This document shows, piece by piece, positions 7,837 through 16,664 of a stretch of 64,000 nt of DNA (positions are counted from its first letter, which is position 1; the number at the start of each line of letters is the position of its first letter). Source of the stretch: Hymenobacter aerophilus DSM 13606. GTDB lineage: Bacteria; Bacteroidota; Bacteroidia; Cytophagales; Hymenobacteraceae. The stretch is from positions 15,900 to 79,899 of the forward strand of contig NZ_KB907807.1 in assembly GCF_000382225.1 (NCBI RefSeq), in the 5' to 3' direction. The notes under the pieces are model-generated. The model was not told the origin of the DNA and made no database searches. It worked only from the letters and a program-made list of their open reading frames with translations. The position numbers were made by a program, and so were the translations under genes.

Positions 7837-7895
7837 CTTTTTATTGGCCAGAGCAGAAATCCCGCCAGCGGGCAAAGGCTCGCTTCGCGCAACTG

Positions 7896-9017
7896 CTAAG
7901 CCGCAGCCGGCTCGCGCACCGGCTTGGCGGCGGCCACCCAGGCCTCGGCCCCCAACTGCCGCAGCACCCGGCGGTGCGACTGCAAAGCGCCCAGAAACGT
8001 GCGGTTTTCCAGGTAAGGCAGGCCGAACTCGTGGGCCGTTTGGCGCACGATGCGGGCCAGCGCCGGGTAGTGGATGTGGCAGACTTTGGGGAACAGGTGG
8101 TGCTCGATCTGGCGGTTGAGCCCCCCGCACAGGAAGCTGGCCAGCGGGCTGTGGGGCGCGAAGTTGGCGGTGGTGCGCAGCTGGTGCACGGCCCAGGCCT
8201 CGCGCAAGTCGCCTTGCTTGTCGGGCAGTGGGAAGGCCGTGCCTTCCACCACGTGCGCCAGCTGAAACACGAGGCCCAGCGTCAGGCCCTCCACAAAGTG
8301 CATCAGCCCAAAGCCCAGCACAAACTGCCACCACGCAATATCGAGCACCAACAGCGGCAGCACGATAAACAGCGCGTAATAAATAGCCTTGTTGAAAAAC
8401 AGGTTGAAGTATTCGCGCCGCGGATGGTTGGCCACCTGCTGCCCGATTTTGGGCTGAAAAAACTTCTTGTAGTCCTTGCGCAGCACCCACGAAAGCGAGG
8501 CCAGCCCGTACACCGGAAACGCGTACCAGTGCTGAAACCGCTGAATCGGGCGCACCGGCTCGCTTGCATCCAGCCGAATCAGGCCCGGCGCCACTTCAAT
8601 GTCTTCGTCGTGGCCGGCAATGTTGGTGTAGGTGTGGTGCACCACGTTGTGGGTGATGTTCCACACGTAGGGGCTGGCCCCAATCAGGTTGAACACCCAG
8701 CCCAGCGTTTTATTGACGCGCTTGCTGGCCGAAAACGAGCCGTGCAGCGCATCGTGGCACACATTGAAGCCGATAAAAGCGCAGATGGCCCCCAGCAGCG
8801 CCGCCAGCCCGGCCATGGCAGCCACCCCAAACTGGTTCGACAGAATCAGGGCGTAGGTGAGCACGAAGGCCGCCAGGAAAAAGAGGGTTTTGGCCCACAT
8901 GGCCCCGTTGGCGTGGCGCGAAAGATGGTTGTCGCGGAAATAGGCGTCGGCCCGCGCGCGCACGGTGGCAAAAAACGTGGAGCGCTGAACGTTGGTAAAC
9001 TTGAGGGGACGGGCCAT
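7896..9017 (-). CDS. membrane fatty-acid desaturase (linoleoyl-CoA/acyl-lipid desaturase type)
   Basis: The 373-residue product has the three histidine boxes of membrane di-iron desaturases: HDALHGS (about 101-105), HNVVHHT (about 135-140) and QIEHHLFP near 300. The Gln-containing third box is typical of front-end and linoleoyl-CoA-like desaturases. Hydrophobic segments surround the boxes. It should introduce double bonds into acyl chains and so adjust membrane fluidity. The ATG at 9017 (MARPLKFTNVQ) was preferred to one 12 codons upstream. The regiospecificity cannot be read from sequence. Confidence 0.9.
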   Translation of the reverse strand: MARPLKFTNVQRSTFFATVRARADAYFRDNHLSRHANGAMWAKTLFFLAAFVLTYALILSNQFGVAAMAGLAALLGAICAFIGFNVCHDALHGSFSASKRVNKTLGWVFNLIGASPYVWNITHNVVHHTYTNIAGHDEDIEVAPGLIRLDASEPVRPIQRFQHWYAFPVYGLASLSWVLRKDYKKFFQPKIGQQVANHPRREYFNLFFNKAIYYALFIVLPLLVLDIAWWQFVLGFGLMHFVEGLTLGLVFQLAHVVEGTAFPLPDKQGDLREAWAVHQLRTTANFAPHSPLASFLCGGLNRQIEHHLFPKVCHIHYPALARIVRQTAHEFGLPYLENRTFLGALQSHRRVLRQLGAEAWVAAAKPVREPAAA

Positions 9018-9164
9018 GCAGTGGCAATGCTGCGGAATAGCAGCGGGGGCCACTCTGCCACAAGGGTGAGGTTGGCAGCCTGCCAGCCGGCAAGCCGCTC
9101 TGGAAGCAACCTACGGGCGCTTCCGGTAGCCGGCTCCGGTTCAGACCGGGCGCCAGACTGAGCG

Positions 9165-9176
9165 CTAAACTACGAA
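9165..9176 (-). promoter_or_regulatory. candidate promoter motif TTCGTAGTTTAG
   Basis: This minus-strand 12-mer lies about 150 nt upstream of the desaturase start and contains TAGTTTAG, one base from TAnnTTTG. The identical 12-mer occurs upstream of the next minus-strand gene (9951-9962), and a near copy at 11752-11762. The 294-nt gap holding it (9018-9311) shows nothing else recognisable. Confidence 0.4.
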
Positions 9177-9311
9177 CCGCGGCGTTTGGTTCTTCCTGCC
9201 CCGGTGCCTGCGCGGCTGCGCCGGCCCTCAACAGAGCGGCTATAACTGGTCATCTGGCCGCTGGAAGTCGGCGGCGCAAAGCCGGGGCGGCTTCTGAGTG
9301 CTGGCCCGGTT

Positions 9312-9920
9312 TCAGTCCTCGTCGGGGCCGGCTGCCGGACTTTGGCCGCTCAGGTAGCCCGCCGTGAACACGTGGTACTGGTCGAAAATGGAACGCACCG
9401 AGCGCCGCAGCACTATTTCGCCCCGCGGGCCGGGCGGCACGCTCACGCCCGAAGCGTAACCGTTCCAGATGGCCCGGCGCGACTGGTTATCGATGAGCGT
9501 TACCAGCAGCGTGCCCTCCGACAGCAGCAGCCGCACCGGCTGGTAGCCCTTGCGCTGCTCCTTGCGCGTGTTTTCATCTTCGGCTTCACCCTCCTTTACC
9601 CACCGGGTGAAATCTTCCTGCTGATAGCCCCGGAAGCGCATATCCCCCTCAAACAAATGGAAGTTGACCAGCAGATCGGGGCGGCGGCGGGCCGGGCGGT
9701 AGCCCTGCACCTTCAGGCGGGTCCGAATAGCGTCGCGCACGGCCTCGCCCAGCCGGCTGGTATCGGAGTTAAGGCCCTCGCCACTCACGAACTCGTAGGT
9801 GCGGTAGCGCCGGAACTGCCCGGCATAGCTGTAGTCGGACTCGACGCGGGCCTCGCGCGACATCAGGCAGCCCGACAGTAGCAAAGTGCCACCGGCCAGC
9901 AGGGTAAACAGTTGTTTCAT
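9312..9920 (-). CDS. DUF4136 lipoprotein
   Basis: This 202-residue protein starts MKQLFTLLAGGTLLLSGC, a lipoprotein signal with Cys at residue 18. DUF4136 features follow: an early YRTYEFV segment, the helix LGEAVRDAIRTRLKVQGY, then PDLLVNFHLF and a late LVTLIDNQSRRAIWNGYASG strand. Members are envelope lipoproteins of unknown role. It is preceded by a candidate promoter about 35 nt upstream and has no obvious operon partner. Confidence 0.85.
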   Translation of the reverse strand: MKQLFTLLAGGTLLLSGCLMSREARVESDYSYAGQFRRYRTYEFVSGEGLNSDTSRLGEAVRDAIRTRLKVQGYRPARRRPDLLVNFHLFEGDMRFRGYQQEDFTRWVKEGEAEDENTRKEQRKGYQPVRLLLSEGTLLVTLIDNQSRRAIWNGYASGVSVPPGPRGEIVLRRSVRSIFDQYHVFTAGYLSGQSPAAGPDED

Positions 9921-9950
9921 AAACGCAGAAAATGCAGGAAGTCGTACTAA

Positions 9951-9962
9951 CTAAACTACGAA
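9951..9962 (-). promoter_or_regulatory. candidate promoter motif TTCGTAGTTTAG
   Basis: A minus-strand 12-mer identical to 9165-9176, about 30 nt before the DUF4136 gene. Its TAGTTTAG core would place transcription start near 9944. Confidence 0.45.
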
Positions 9963-10067
9963 ATCCGGCGCGCTTATCGATTGACTGTCAGGGTAATTAT
10001 TTCATTTCGCGGCAAAAGACCGCCCTATGCGGCCCCGGTGCCGGCCAGCTGCCGCCCGGCCCACTAT

Positions 10068-10574
10068 TTAACCGTCGTGGCGGGCATGGTAGCGCAACTG
10101 CAGCTGCTTGATTTGCTCCAGCAGCTCGCCCTCGGCCGGCCCGCGCACTTCCACGTCCACAATCAACTCCTGCACCGGCAGAAACCGGATGGGCGCCGCC
10201 GGCGCGCCGGCTTCCTGCAGCCACTGTTGCAGCTGCCGGGCCGAGCTCAGGTACACAATCGGCCCCACGCCTATCCAACCATGAGCGGCGGCGCACATCG
10301 GGCAATGCTCGCCGCTGGTGTACAGCGTGGCCCGCTTCCGCTCGTCAGCCGAGAGGTTGTCGGCGGCCCAGCGCACCAGCTCCAGTTCGGGGTGCGCCAG
10401 GTTATTAAGCTCGTTCACGCGGTTGCGGGCCGTAGCCAGCACCTTATTGTTGCCACTCACCAGCACCGAGCCAAACGGCTCGTCGCCGGCCTGCAGGGCT
10501 TCTTCGGCCAGCTGCAGGCAGTGGCGCAGGTGCTCAAGGTCGGTTTCGGTGAGGGGCTTAGGGGAGGTTAGCAT
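10068..10574 (-). CDS. nucleoside/nucleobase deaminase (CDA superfamily)
   Basis: This 168-residue zinc-dependent deaminase has the catalytic H-x-E as HPELELVRWA (about residue 71) and the second zinc motif as EHCPMCAAA (about 100-104). Pro replaces the usual Ala in HAE, but His and Glu are kept. The layout resembles guanine deaminase and tRNA-adenosine-deaminase-like proteins rather than cytidine deaminase. Substrate specificity is undetermined. It stands alone, downstream in direction of the AT-rich acyltransferase. Confidence 0.85.
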   Translation of the reverse strand: MLTSPKPLTETDLEHLRHCLQLAEEALQAGDEPFGSVLVSGNNKVLATARNRVNELNNLAHPELELVRWAADNLSADERKRATLYTSGEHCPMCAAAHGWIGVGPIVYLSSARQLQQWLQEAGAPAAPIRFLPVQELIVDVEVRGPAEGELLEQIKQLQLRYHARHDG

Positions 10575-10686
10575 GGCTGGAGAAGAAGAGAAACCTAATG
10601 ACGTTAAACAAAAACAGTATTGTAACTACTTGGTATGAGTCTCTAATTTTAATTAAAAATAATAAGACCAAAGTCAGCTTAATAAC

Positions 10687-11718
10687 TTAACTGTATTTTC
10701 TCCTCAATTTCATTTTCATATACTTTGAAACCGGTATTTCAATATAGTAAGTAATCACATAAGACACTAAGACAACTATTGGCAGGTTGATAAACAAGAC
10801 AACAATCCAAAAATTCACACCTATCTTACCATGAAACAAAGGTATGATTAGATAAAATGTTATGTAAGAGTGCGACAAATACAAAGCAAATGATATCTTA
10901 CCAAATAGCAATAATAAATTATTTGCAATTACTTTGATATACCCATTTACAAACAACCAAAATATAAAATAATAGCCAATAATTATCACACTATATTCTA
11001 ACCAGCTAATAAATATTCTTGACCTTCCTACATAAGGAAATAAAGCTATTTGAATCAGTAAACATAAAATTATCATTAAATAACCATTAAATGCTTCTAG
11101 CTGATAATGCATAATTTTGTAAAACAGTATGCCAGACAAGAACAAGAGCACAAATTGAAATAGAGGAAATTGATTAATTAATGATGAAATTATCTCTCCA
11201 TCATTCTTGAAGTAACAAAAAGCAACAAAAGACAAGCTAACAGAAAACATAATAAATATTATGCGATTTAAAGCACCACAAATATATAAAATAAAGACTA
11301 ATATATAAAAAAGCATTTCTATTATCATTGTCCAGTATGAGCCATCGATATCATCAACCCCAAAGTAATACTGGAACATTGTCAAGTTAGATAATATTTT
11401 TAAAATATCAATATCAAATTTATGCCTGTACAAGGAGTGAATAACCATCAATACAGATGTAAATATCACACATACCCAATAAGTAGGATAAAGTCTACTA
11501 ACTCTGTTTACTACAAATTCCTTACCATCCTTTACTCTTTGCAAGCTCATGAATATTACAAATCCACTAATGATAAAAAACAGATCAACTCCCGTTACTC
11601 CTATTTTAAATATTTTATTATACCCTTGCCGATCCATCGTAGCATGAAAGAAGAATACCAGCAGGGAAGCTACACCTCTTAGAGCATCTAGTTCGGCATA
11701 CCGTCTTTTAGATTTCAT
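10687..11718 (-). CDS. acyltransferase 3 (OafA/YrhL-like), AT-rich and probably acquired
   Basis: This 343-residue polytopic membrane protein starts MKSKRRYAELDALRGVASLLVFFFHA, the acyltransferase-3 opening with the catalytic-type His. Other family features are GVDLFFIISGFVIF and the FVVNRVSRLYPTYW Arg-rich loop. About ten hydrophobic segments follow, and the C-terminus is basic. Such enzymes O-acetylate surface polysaccharides or lipids. Base composition is strongly AT-rich with A/T third positions, unlike every neighbour, and the AT-rich stretch (about 10.6-11.8 kb) coincides with this gene. That is good evidence of recent transfer; no mobility gene is attached. Confidence 0.9.
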   Translation of the reverse strand: MKSKRRYAELDALRGVASLLVFFFHATMDRQGYNKIFKIGVTGVDLFFIISGFVIFMSLQRVKDGKEFVVNRVSRLYPTYWVCVIFTSVLMVIHSLYRHKFDIDILKILSNLTMFQYYFGVDDIDGSYWTMIIEMLFYILVFILYICGALNRIIFIMFSVSLSFVAFCYFKNDGEIISSLINQFPLFQFVLLFLSGILFYKIMHYQLEAFNGYLMIILCLLIQIALFPYVGRSRIFISWLEYSVIIIGYYFIFWLFVNGYIKVIANNLLLLFGKISFALYLSHSYITFYLIIPLFHGKIGVNFWIVVLFINLPIVVLVSYVITYYIEIPVSKYMKMKLRRKYS

Positions 11719-11751
11719 AAATCAAGCGTGTCACAAACCAATGTGGCTATT

Positions 11752-11762
11752 TATACTACGAA
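11752..11762 (-). promoter_or_regulatory. candidate promoter motif TTCGTAGTATA
   Basis: This minus-strand sequence about 35 nt upstream of the acyltransferase is a near copy of the TTCGTAGTTTAG motif upstream of the two neighbouring minus-strand genes. Confidence 0.35.
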
Positions 11763-11813
11763 TTTTCTTCGTACATCGGGACGACAGTCAAACCTCTTTG
11801 ACTAATCCTACTC

Positions 11814-13682
11814 TTACTGATACCCGGCGGCCTGTAGCTTGAACAGCTCGGCATAGCGGCCACCCTTGGCCAGTAGCTCCTCATGGCTGCCGATTTCTAC
11901 GAACTGGCCGTTTTCGATGACAAGAATGCGGTCGGCCATGCGCACGGTGCTGAAGCGGTGGCTGATCAGGACGGCCGTTTTGCCTCGTGTCAGGTCGTTG
12001 AAGCGCTGGAATACCTCGTACTCGGCGCGGGCGTCGAGGGCGGCGGTGGGCTCGTCGAGAATCAGCAGCTGGGCGTCGCGCATGTAAGCGCGGCCGAGGG
12101 CAATTTTCTGCCACTCGCCCCCGCTCAGGTCCACGCCGCCGTTGAAGCGGCGACCAATCATCTGGTCGTAGCCGGCGGGCAGCTTGGCAATAACCGAGTC
12201 GGCGAGGCTTTGGGCGGCGGCCTGCTCGATGCGGGGGCGGTTGTGCTGCTGCTCGATGCGGCCCACCGCCAGGTTCTGGCCGGCCGGCAGCTGGAAGCGC
12301 ACGAAATCCTGGAAAATGACGCCGATTTCCTGGCGCAGCTCGCGCGGGTCGTACTCGCGTAGGTCGTAGCCGTCGAGCAGAATGCGGCCCTCGGTGGGGT
12401 CGTAAAGGCGCGAGAGCAGCTTCACCATCGTGGTTTTGCCGGCCCCGTTCTCACCCACCAGCGCCAGCTTCTCGCCGGCCCGCAGCCGGAAATTGAGGTT
12501 GCGCAAGGCCCACTTTTCGGCGTTGCGGTACTTAAAGCCCACGTTTTCAAACGTGAAGCCCTCCCGAATTGGGTTGGGGAAGGGCCGCACCGGCTGGCTC
12601 TCGTCGCGGCGGATGCGGGGCTGGAGCTGGAAGAAATCGAAGAAGTCCTGCAGGTACAGCGCCCCTTCGGCCACCGCGCTGAACCGGCTTAGAATTCCTT
12701 CGAGTAAACCCCGCATGCGGGCAAACGAGCCGGCCAGAAACGTGAGCTGGCCAATACTAACCACGCCCGCCACGGCCTGCATAATAATGTAGACGTAGGC
12801 CGCGTAGTAGCCCGCCGCGCCCACCGCCGCGAAGAACGTGCCCCAGCCGGCCCGCTTCACGACCAGCGCCTTGTTTTTCTGGTAGAAGTCGTCGGACAGC
12901 GTGCGAAATCTATCCGTGAGAAAGGTTGAGAGGCCGAAGATTTTGACCTCCTTGGCCGTATCGTCAGAGGCGCCGGTCTGACGCAGGTAGTCCAGCTCGC
13001 GGCGCTCGGGCGTCCAGCCATGCACCAGCGAGTAGCTGCGCTCGTTGAAGTGCGACTCGCCTAGGAACGCCGGCACCACGGCTACCAGCAGCAGCACCAG
13101 CAGCCAGGGATTGAACGCCACCAAGCCCACGGCCAGAAAACCCATCGTAATGGCATCCTGGGCCTGGCTGAGCACCTGCGACATGAGCACGGTGCGCGAA
13201 AGCGTCTGCCGGCGGGCCCGCTCCAGCTTGTCGTAGAAGGTGCTATCCTCGAACTGGTCGAGGTCGAGCTCGGCGGCGTGCTCCATCAGCCGGATGGAGG
13301 TCTGGTTGGCAAACAGGTCGCCGAGCAGCGAGTCGAGCAGGGCCACGCCCCGGCCCAGGGCATCGGAGAGAATGGCCAGGCCGAACTCCAGGGCCACCAG
13401 CGTGAGGACGGGAGTCAGCTCGCGGGCCTCGGCCGGCTGGCGGCTCAGGCCGATGATGGAGTCGAGGATGAGCTGGGCCACGTAGAGCATGGCCACCGGC
13501 AGGGCCGCCCGTAGCAGGCGCAGCGCCACGTTGCCCAGCGTCAGGGCCGGGCTGGTCTGCCAAATCAGGCGCAGAAAAGCCGGCAGGTTTTTGAGGGCCG
13601 AGAACCGTTCCCGCACCGTAAGGGCGGGCTTGCCGTCGGCGCGGGGCTTTTTAGCGAAAAAGGAATCAGAAGGTGAAGCCAT
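11814..13682 (-). CDS. ABC transporter, fused permease and ATPase
   Basis: The 622-residue product is a half-transporter exporter. About residues 40-350 are a six-helix membrane domain, and the last 240 residues are the nucleotide-binding domain. That domain has Walker A GENGAGKTT, Q-loop IFQDFVRF, signature LSGGEWQKIALGRA, Walker B LLILDEPTAALD and the switch His in ISHRFST. It should work as a homodimer. The substrate is unknown; the family includes lipid and peptide exporters. The ATG at 13682 was chosen; a frame six codons longer exists. It is divergent from the thioredoxin-fold gene at 13830. Confidence 0.92.
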   Translation of the reverse strand: MASPSDSFFAKKPRADGKPALTVRERFSALKNLPAFLRLIWQTSPALTLGNVALRLLRAALPVAMLYVAQLILDSIIGLSRQPAEARELTPVLTLVALEFGLAILSDALGRGVALLDSLLGDLFANQTSIRLMEHAAELDLDQFEDSTFYDKLERARRQTLSRTVLMSQVLSQAQDAITMGFLAVGLVAFNPWLLVLLLVAVVPAFLGESHFNERSYSLVHGWTPERRELDYLRQTGASDDTAKEVKIFGLSTFLTDRFRTLSDDFYQKNKALVVKRAGWGTFFAAVGAAGYYAAYVYIIMQAVAGVVSIGQLTFLAGSFARMRGLLEGILSRFSAVAEGALYLQDFFDFFQLQPRIRRDESQPVRPFPNPIREGFTFENVGFKYRNAEKWALRNLNFRLRAGEKLALVGENGAGKTTMVKLLSRLYDPTEGRILLDGYDLREYDPRELRQEIGVIFQDFVRFQLPAGQNLAVGRIEQQHNRPRIEQAAAQSLADSVIAKLPAGYDQMIGRRFNGGVDLSGGEWQKIALGRAYMRDAQLLILDEPTAALDARAEYEVFQRFNDLTRGKTAVLISHRFSTVRMADRILVIENGQFVEIGSHEELLAKGGRYAELFKLQAAGYQ

Positions 13683-13829
13683 AGGCCGGTTGTACGGCAC
13701 ACTTCGGGCCGGGGTGCGGGGCCGGCCGTTTTGGCAGGTTTTATAGCGAAAATACGCTACCTTCCGCCCGTTATTTTGTGCTGGCCGGCGGCTGGCAACA
13801 GCAGTTTTATTTGTCTGATTTGTCTGATT

Positions 13830-15044
13830 ATGAAACGAATGATTACGCTGGGGCTGCTATGCCTGCTTAACCTTGTGGCCCGTGCCCAAACCGCTGGCCT
13901 GGCTTTTGAGCCGACCTCTTGGAGCGCCGTGCTGGAAAAGGCCCGGCAGACCCACCGGCCCATCTTCGTGTACGCTTATGCGCCCGGCTGCCACTTCTGC
14001 CACGAGATGGAGAAAAGCACTTTTCAGGACCCCGCGGCTGCGGCCTACTACAACAACACGTTCGTAGCATTCAAGGTAAATATTGAGGTGGACACAGCCT
14101 TTACCCGCCGCTACGATATTGCCTCCTTTCCAACCTACCTCTACCTCGACGAAGCGGGTAGCCCGCTGCACCGCAGCGGCGGCTCGAAACCGGCGGCTGA
14201 CTTCGTGGCCGATGCCCGGGCCGCATTTGCACCTGAAACGGCGTTTTACGGACTACAACGGCACTATCAAAGCGGCAACCGCACGCCCGATTTACTTTAC
14301 CGCTACTCCCGCGCCCTAAACTTTCCTACCCGAAGAGAAGTCCCGCAGGCCCAAGTTGTGGCCGAGTATCTGACTACGCAATCGGCGGAGCAGCTACGGA
14401 GCGAGCAGAACCTGCGCTATATTTTTGCCCAGTACACGCCGCAGACCAACCAGTTCTTCCTGACTCACCAGGATGACTTCGCGCCCTGGTTTTCAACCCA
14501 GGAGCGGCAGCGAAAAGCGCAGCAGGCGCTTAGAAGCCTAGCATCGGAGGCAGGTGAACAACCCGGTAATCAAGCGTTCCAAGAGTTGCAGCAGCTCATC
14601 AAAACCAGCTTTGCTGATACCGCACAGGCTAATCTCCTTGCTACCATCACCTTTTTGGAAATGCGTCGCGACTGGGTCGGGTACGCCCGGGCCACGCGCC
14701 GGTACAGCCAGTTGCCAGACCCTAACACAAACATGTTGCTTACCACGGCGAAGTATGTTTACTACTTTGGCAAGGAGCAAGGCCCGGCCCGGCAGCAGCA
14801 AGCCGTAGCGGCAGTGCTGGACGTGATGCCGGTGTTGCTGAAGCAGGAGCGCAACTACGAAAACCTGCTGCTGCACGCCAAGCTGCTACAGCAGGCCCAC
14901 CGCCCGACTACGGCTAGGGTGACGGCACAGGCGGCGCTAAAAGAGGCGCAGCTGCAAAAAGAATCGGGTAAGGATGCGCTTGAACTGCTGAAGGTCATCA
15001 ACGCCAGCGCGAAAAAGCGAGTCTCCATTAAGCCACGCGGGTAG
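13830..15044 (+). CDS. secreted thioredoxin-fold protein with long helical C-terminus
   Basis: The 404-residue product has a signal peptide (MKRMITLGLLCLLNLVARAQ). A thioredoxin-like domain (about 25-145) follows, with the redox motif CHFC in YAPGCHFCHEMEKSTF and the cis-Pro region YDIASFPTYLYLD. CxxC with an adjacent His resembles the DUF255/thioredoxin_7 disulfide-reducing group. The rest is mostly helical and TPR-like. It is probably periplasmic and redox-active. The start at 13830 follows a short ttgtctga direct repeat; the 33 codons upstream in frame are not plausible protein. Confidence 0.85.
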   Translation: MKRMITLGLLCLLNLVARAQTAGLAFEPTSWSAVLEKARQTHRPIFVYAYAPGCHFCHEMEKSTFQDPAAAAYYNNTFVAFKVNIEVDTAFTRRYDIASFPTYLYLDEAGSPLHRSGGSKPAADFVADARAAFAPETAFYGLQRHYQSGNRTPDLLYRYSRALNFPTRREVPQAQVVAEYLTTQSAEQLRSEQNLRYIFAQYTPQTNQFFLTHQDDFAPWFSTQERQRKAQQALRSLASEAGEQPGNQAFQELQQLIKTSFADTAQANLLATITFLEMRRDWVGYARATRRYSQLPDPNTNMLLTTAKYVYYFGKEQGPARQQQAVAAVLDVMPVLLKQERNYENLLLHAKLLQQAHRPTTARVTAQAALKEAQLQKESGKDALELLKVINASAKKRVSIKPRG

Positions 15045-15155
15045 CGGGCCGAAAAGAGCCTAGCGCAAAACGTACTCCGGCGACGATAGCACAAGAGTAG
15101 AACGCCCGGCGCTACGAAGCGTACTTTTACCGTTCTGGTCGCCTTTCTGCCCGCT

Positions 15156-16541
15156 ATGCTCCACCGCCTCACCTTCGCCCCCTTCCCTGATGCCGCCGCC
15201 GCTACCTGGTTTGCAGCCCTGGGTGACGCGCTGGAGGCCGACGGCGCGCAGGGGCTGCTACTGGCTAACCTCCCGGTTTCCGAAGTGCTGACACTGCCCG
15301 CCGTGGCCGTGCTGCCGGACCGGGTGGTTATCCTGCAATCCGATGCCACTGCAGCACCAGGCAGCGCCACGCCCGATGAGCAGCAAACGGCGCTGGCGGC
15401 CTGGCTGGGCACCTGGCCTGAGCTGCCGCCGGTGCCCGCCGCGGCCATTGCGGGCTTCGCCATCGGAGCAGGCCCGGCCAGCACCGGCTGGCCTGCTACC
15501 CTACTCGAAGCCCTGCCCCAACGGCTCCGCGAGTTGCCAGCGGCATTGCCGCTACCCGCCGACGCGCTGGAGAAATGGGCCAGTAGCCTCCTCGACGATG
15601 ACGAGGATAATGCTGATACCTACCCGACAGGCTTCTGGGAGCAGAAGGCCCGGCAGCTCTGGAACTGGCTCGGCGCCGCCGATGTGCCCGCCGACCCGCC
15701 CTACGGCGTGGCCCCCCTCCCGCCGGCCCCCGCTACCGACACGGCAGCCGAGCAGCGGCGGCTGGAGCAGCTTCGGCAGCAGCTGTTTGCCGAGCTGCAG
15801 CAGCAGCGCCTGCAGATGGAAGCTCGCGAAACCGCCCGCGAACAGAGCATTGCCCAGCTCCGGCAGCAGCTGGCTGCTACGCCTACCGCCGCCGCCGAAG
15901 TAGCCGCCCTGCAGGCCCGGCTGGCCGCCGAGACTCAGGAGAAAAATGCCCTGGCCGCCGCCATTACCGCCTCGCGCCAGGAAGCCGAAGCGCGTAACCG
16001 CGAGTTGGAGGCCCGCATGCAGCAGTTGGGCCAGCAGGTGCAGCAGCTCCAGGCCCGGCCGGCTGCCACTAGTCCCGCGGCCGGAGCCGCCGGTGCTGCA
16101 GCCGCTGTTCCGCCCACCGCACCAGCGGCTCCGGCCGCGCAGCCGGCTCCGGTAGCGCGCAAGCGCCCGGCGGCCGGCAGTGCAGTCGGACCGCGCCCGG
16201 CATCGGGTCAGTGGCAGCTGCAGTGGCCCCGGGTGGCGCTGGTCCTGGGGTTGCTGGCCGGTATTGGGGCGGGCGGCTGGGCCGTGCAGCACTATGCGGG
16301 CACCTCGGCCGGCCCAGCTGAAAAGCGCAGTCCTACCCGCGAGGCCCGTTCTGATGCAAATGATGACGGCATCGACGAGAACCTGGAAGCCGCTGCCCCC
16401 ACCCTGTTCGATATCCAGCCCGATACAATTAGGGTGGAAGAAGACAAGCTCGATTCGGCCGCGGAGCTGGCTCCGGAGCCAGCCGTGCCCGAGCCCGGCG
16501 AAACGATGGATTCGGTAACGGCCCCAGCCGAAGGCATCTGA
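15156..16541 (+). CDS. unknown membrane-anchored coiled-coil protein
   Basis: I do not recognise this 461-residue protein. Residues 1-200 look globular and are rich in Ala, Leu, Pro and Trp. About 200-305 is a coiled coil (LEQLRQQLFAELQQQRLQME and similar Gln/Leu/Glu heptads). A Pro/Ala linker leads to one predicted membrane helix at about 355-378 (VALVLGLLAGIGAGGWAV), then an acidic C-terminal tail of about 85 residues. The shape suggests a cytoplasmic coiled-coil protein with a single anchor. A TACTTTTA -7-like element lies at 15122-15129. It stands alone between the thioredoxin-fold gene and catalase. Confidence 0.75.
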   Translation: MLHRLTFAPFPDAAAATWFAALGDALEADGAQGLLLANLPVSEVLTLPAVAVLPDRVVILQSDATAAPGSATPDEQQTALAAWLGTWPELPPVPAAAIAGFAIGAGPASTGWPATLLEALPQRLRELPAALPLPADALEKWASSLLDDDEDNADTYPTGFWEQKARQLWNWLGAADVPADPPYGVAPLPPAPATDTAAEQRRLEQLRQQLFAELQQQRLQMEARETAREQSIAQLRQQLAATPTAAAEVAALQARLAAETQEKNALAAAITASRQEAEARNRELEARMQQLGQQVQQLQARPAATSPAAGAAGAAAAVPPTAPAAPAAQPAPVARKRPAAGSAVGPRPASGQWQLQWPRVALVLGLLAGIGAGGWAVQHYAGTSAGPAEKRSPTREARSDANDDGIDENLEAAAPTLFDIQPDTIRVEEDKLDSAAELAPEPAVPEPGETMDSVTAPAEGI

Positions 16542-16598
16542 AGCAACTGCCCGGTTGTAGCGACGCGGCCCATCGCGTCTCTACACCTAATTATCCTC

Positions 16599-16640
16599 AA
16601 AAAAATCCCGGCCACCTTTCGCAGGTGGCCGGGATTTTTC
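16599..16640. terminator. bidirectional rho-independent terminator
   Basis: Perfect arms AAAAAATCCCGGCCACC and GGTGGCCGGGATTTTT pair across a short tttcgca loop, giving U-runs on both strands. It serves the convergent coiled-coil and catalase genes. Confidence 0.9.
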
Positions 16641-16664
16641 AGGTTTAGGCAGGAGTGCGAAGCC

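Noticed and set aside
7780..8490. A 237-codon N-terminal extension of the lipoprotein gene at 6847-7779
   Set aside because: It runs through the desaturase gene on the same strand in another frame, and the lipoprotein signal at 7779 is clear.
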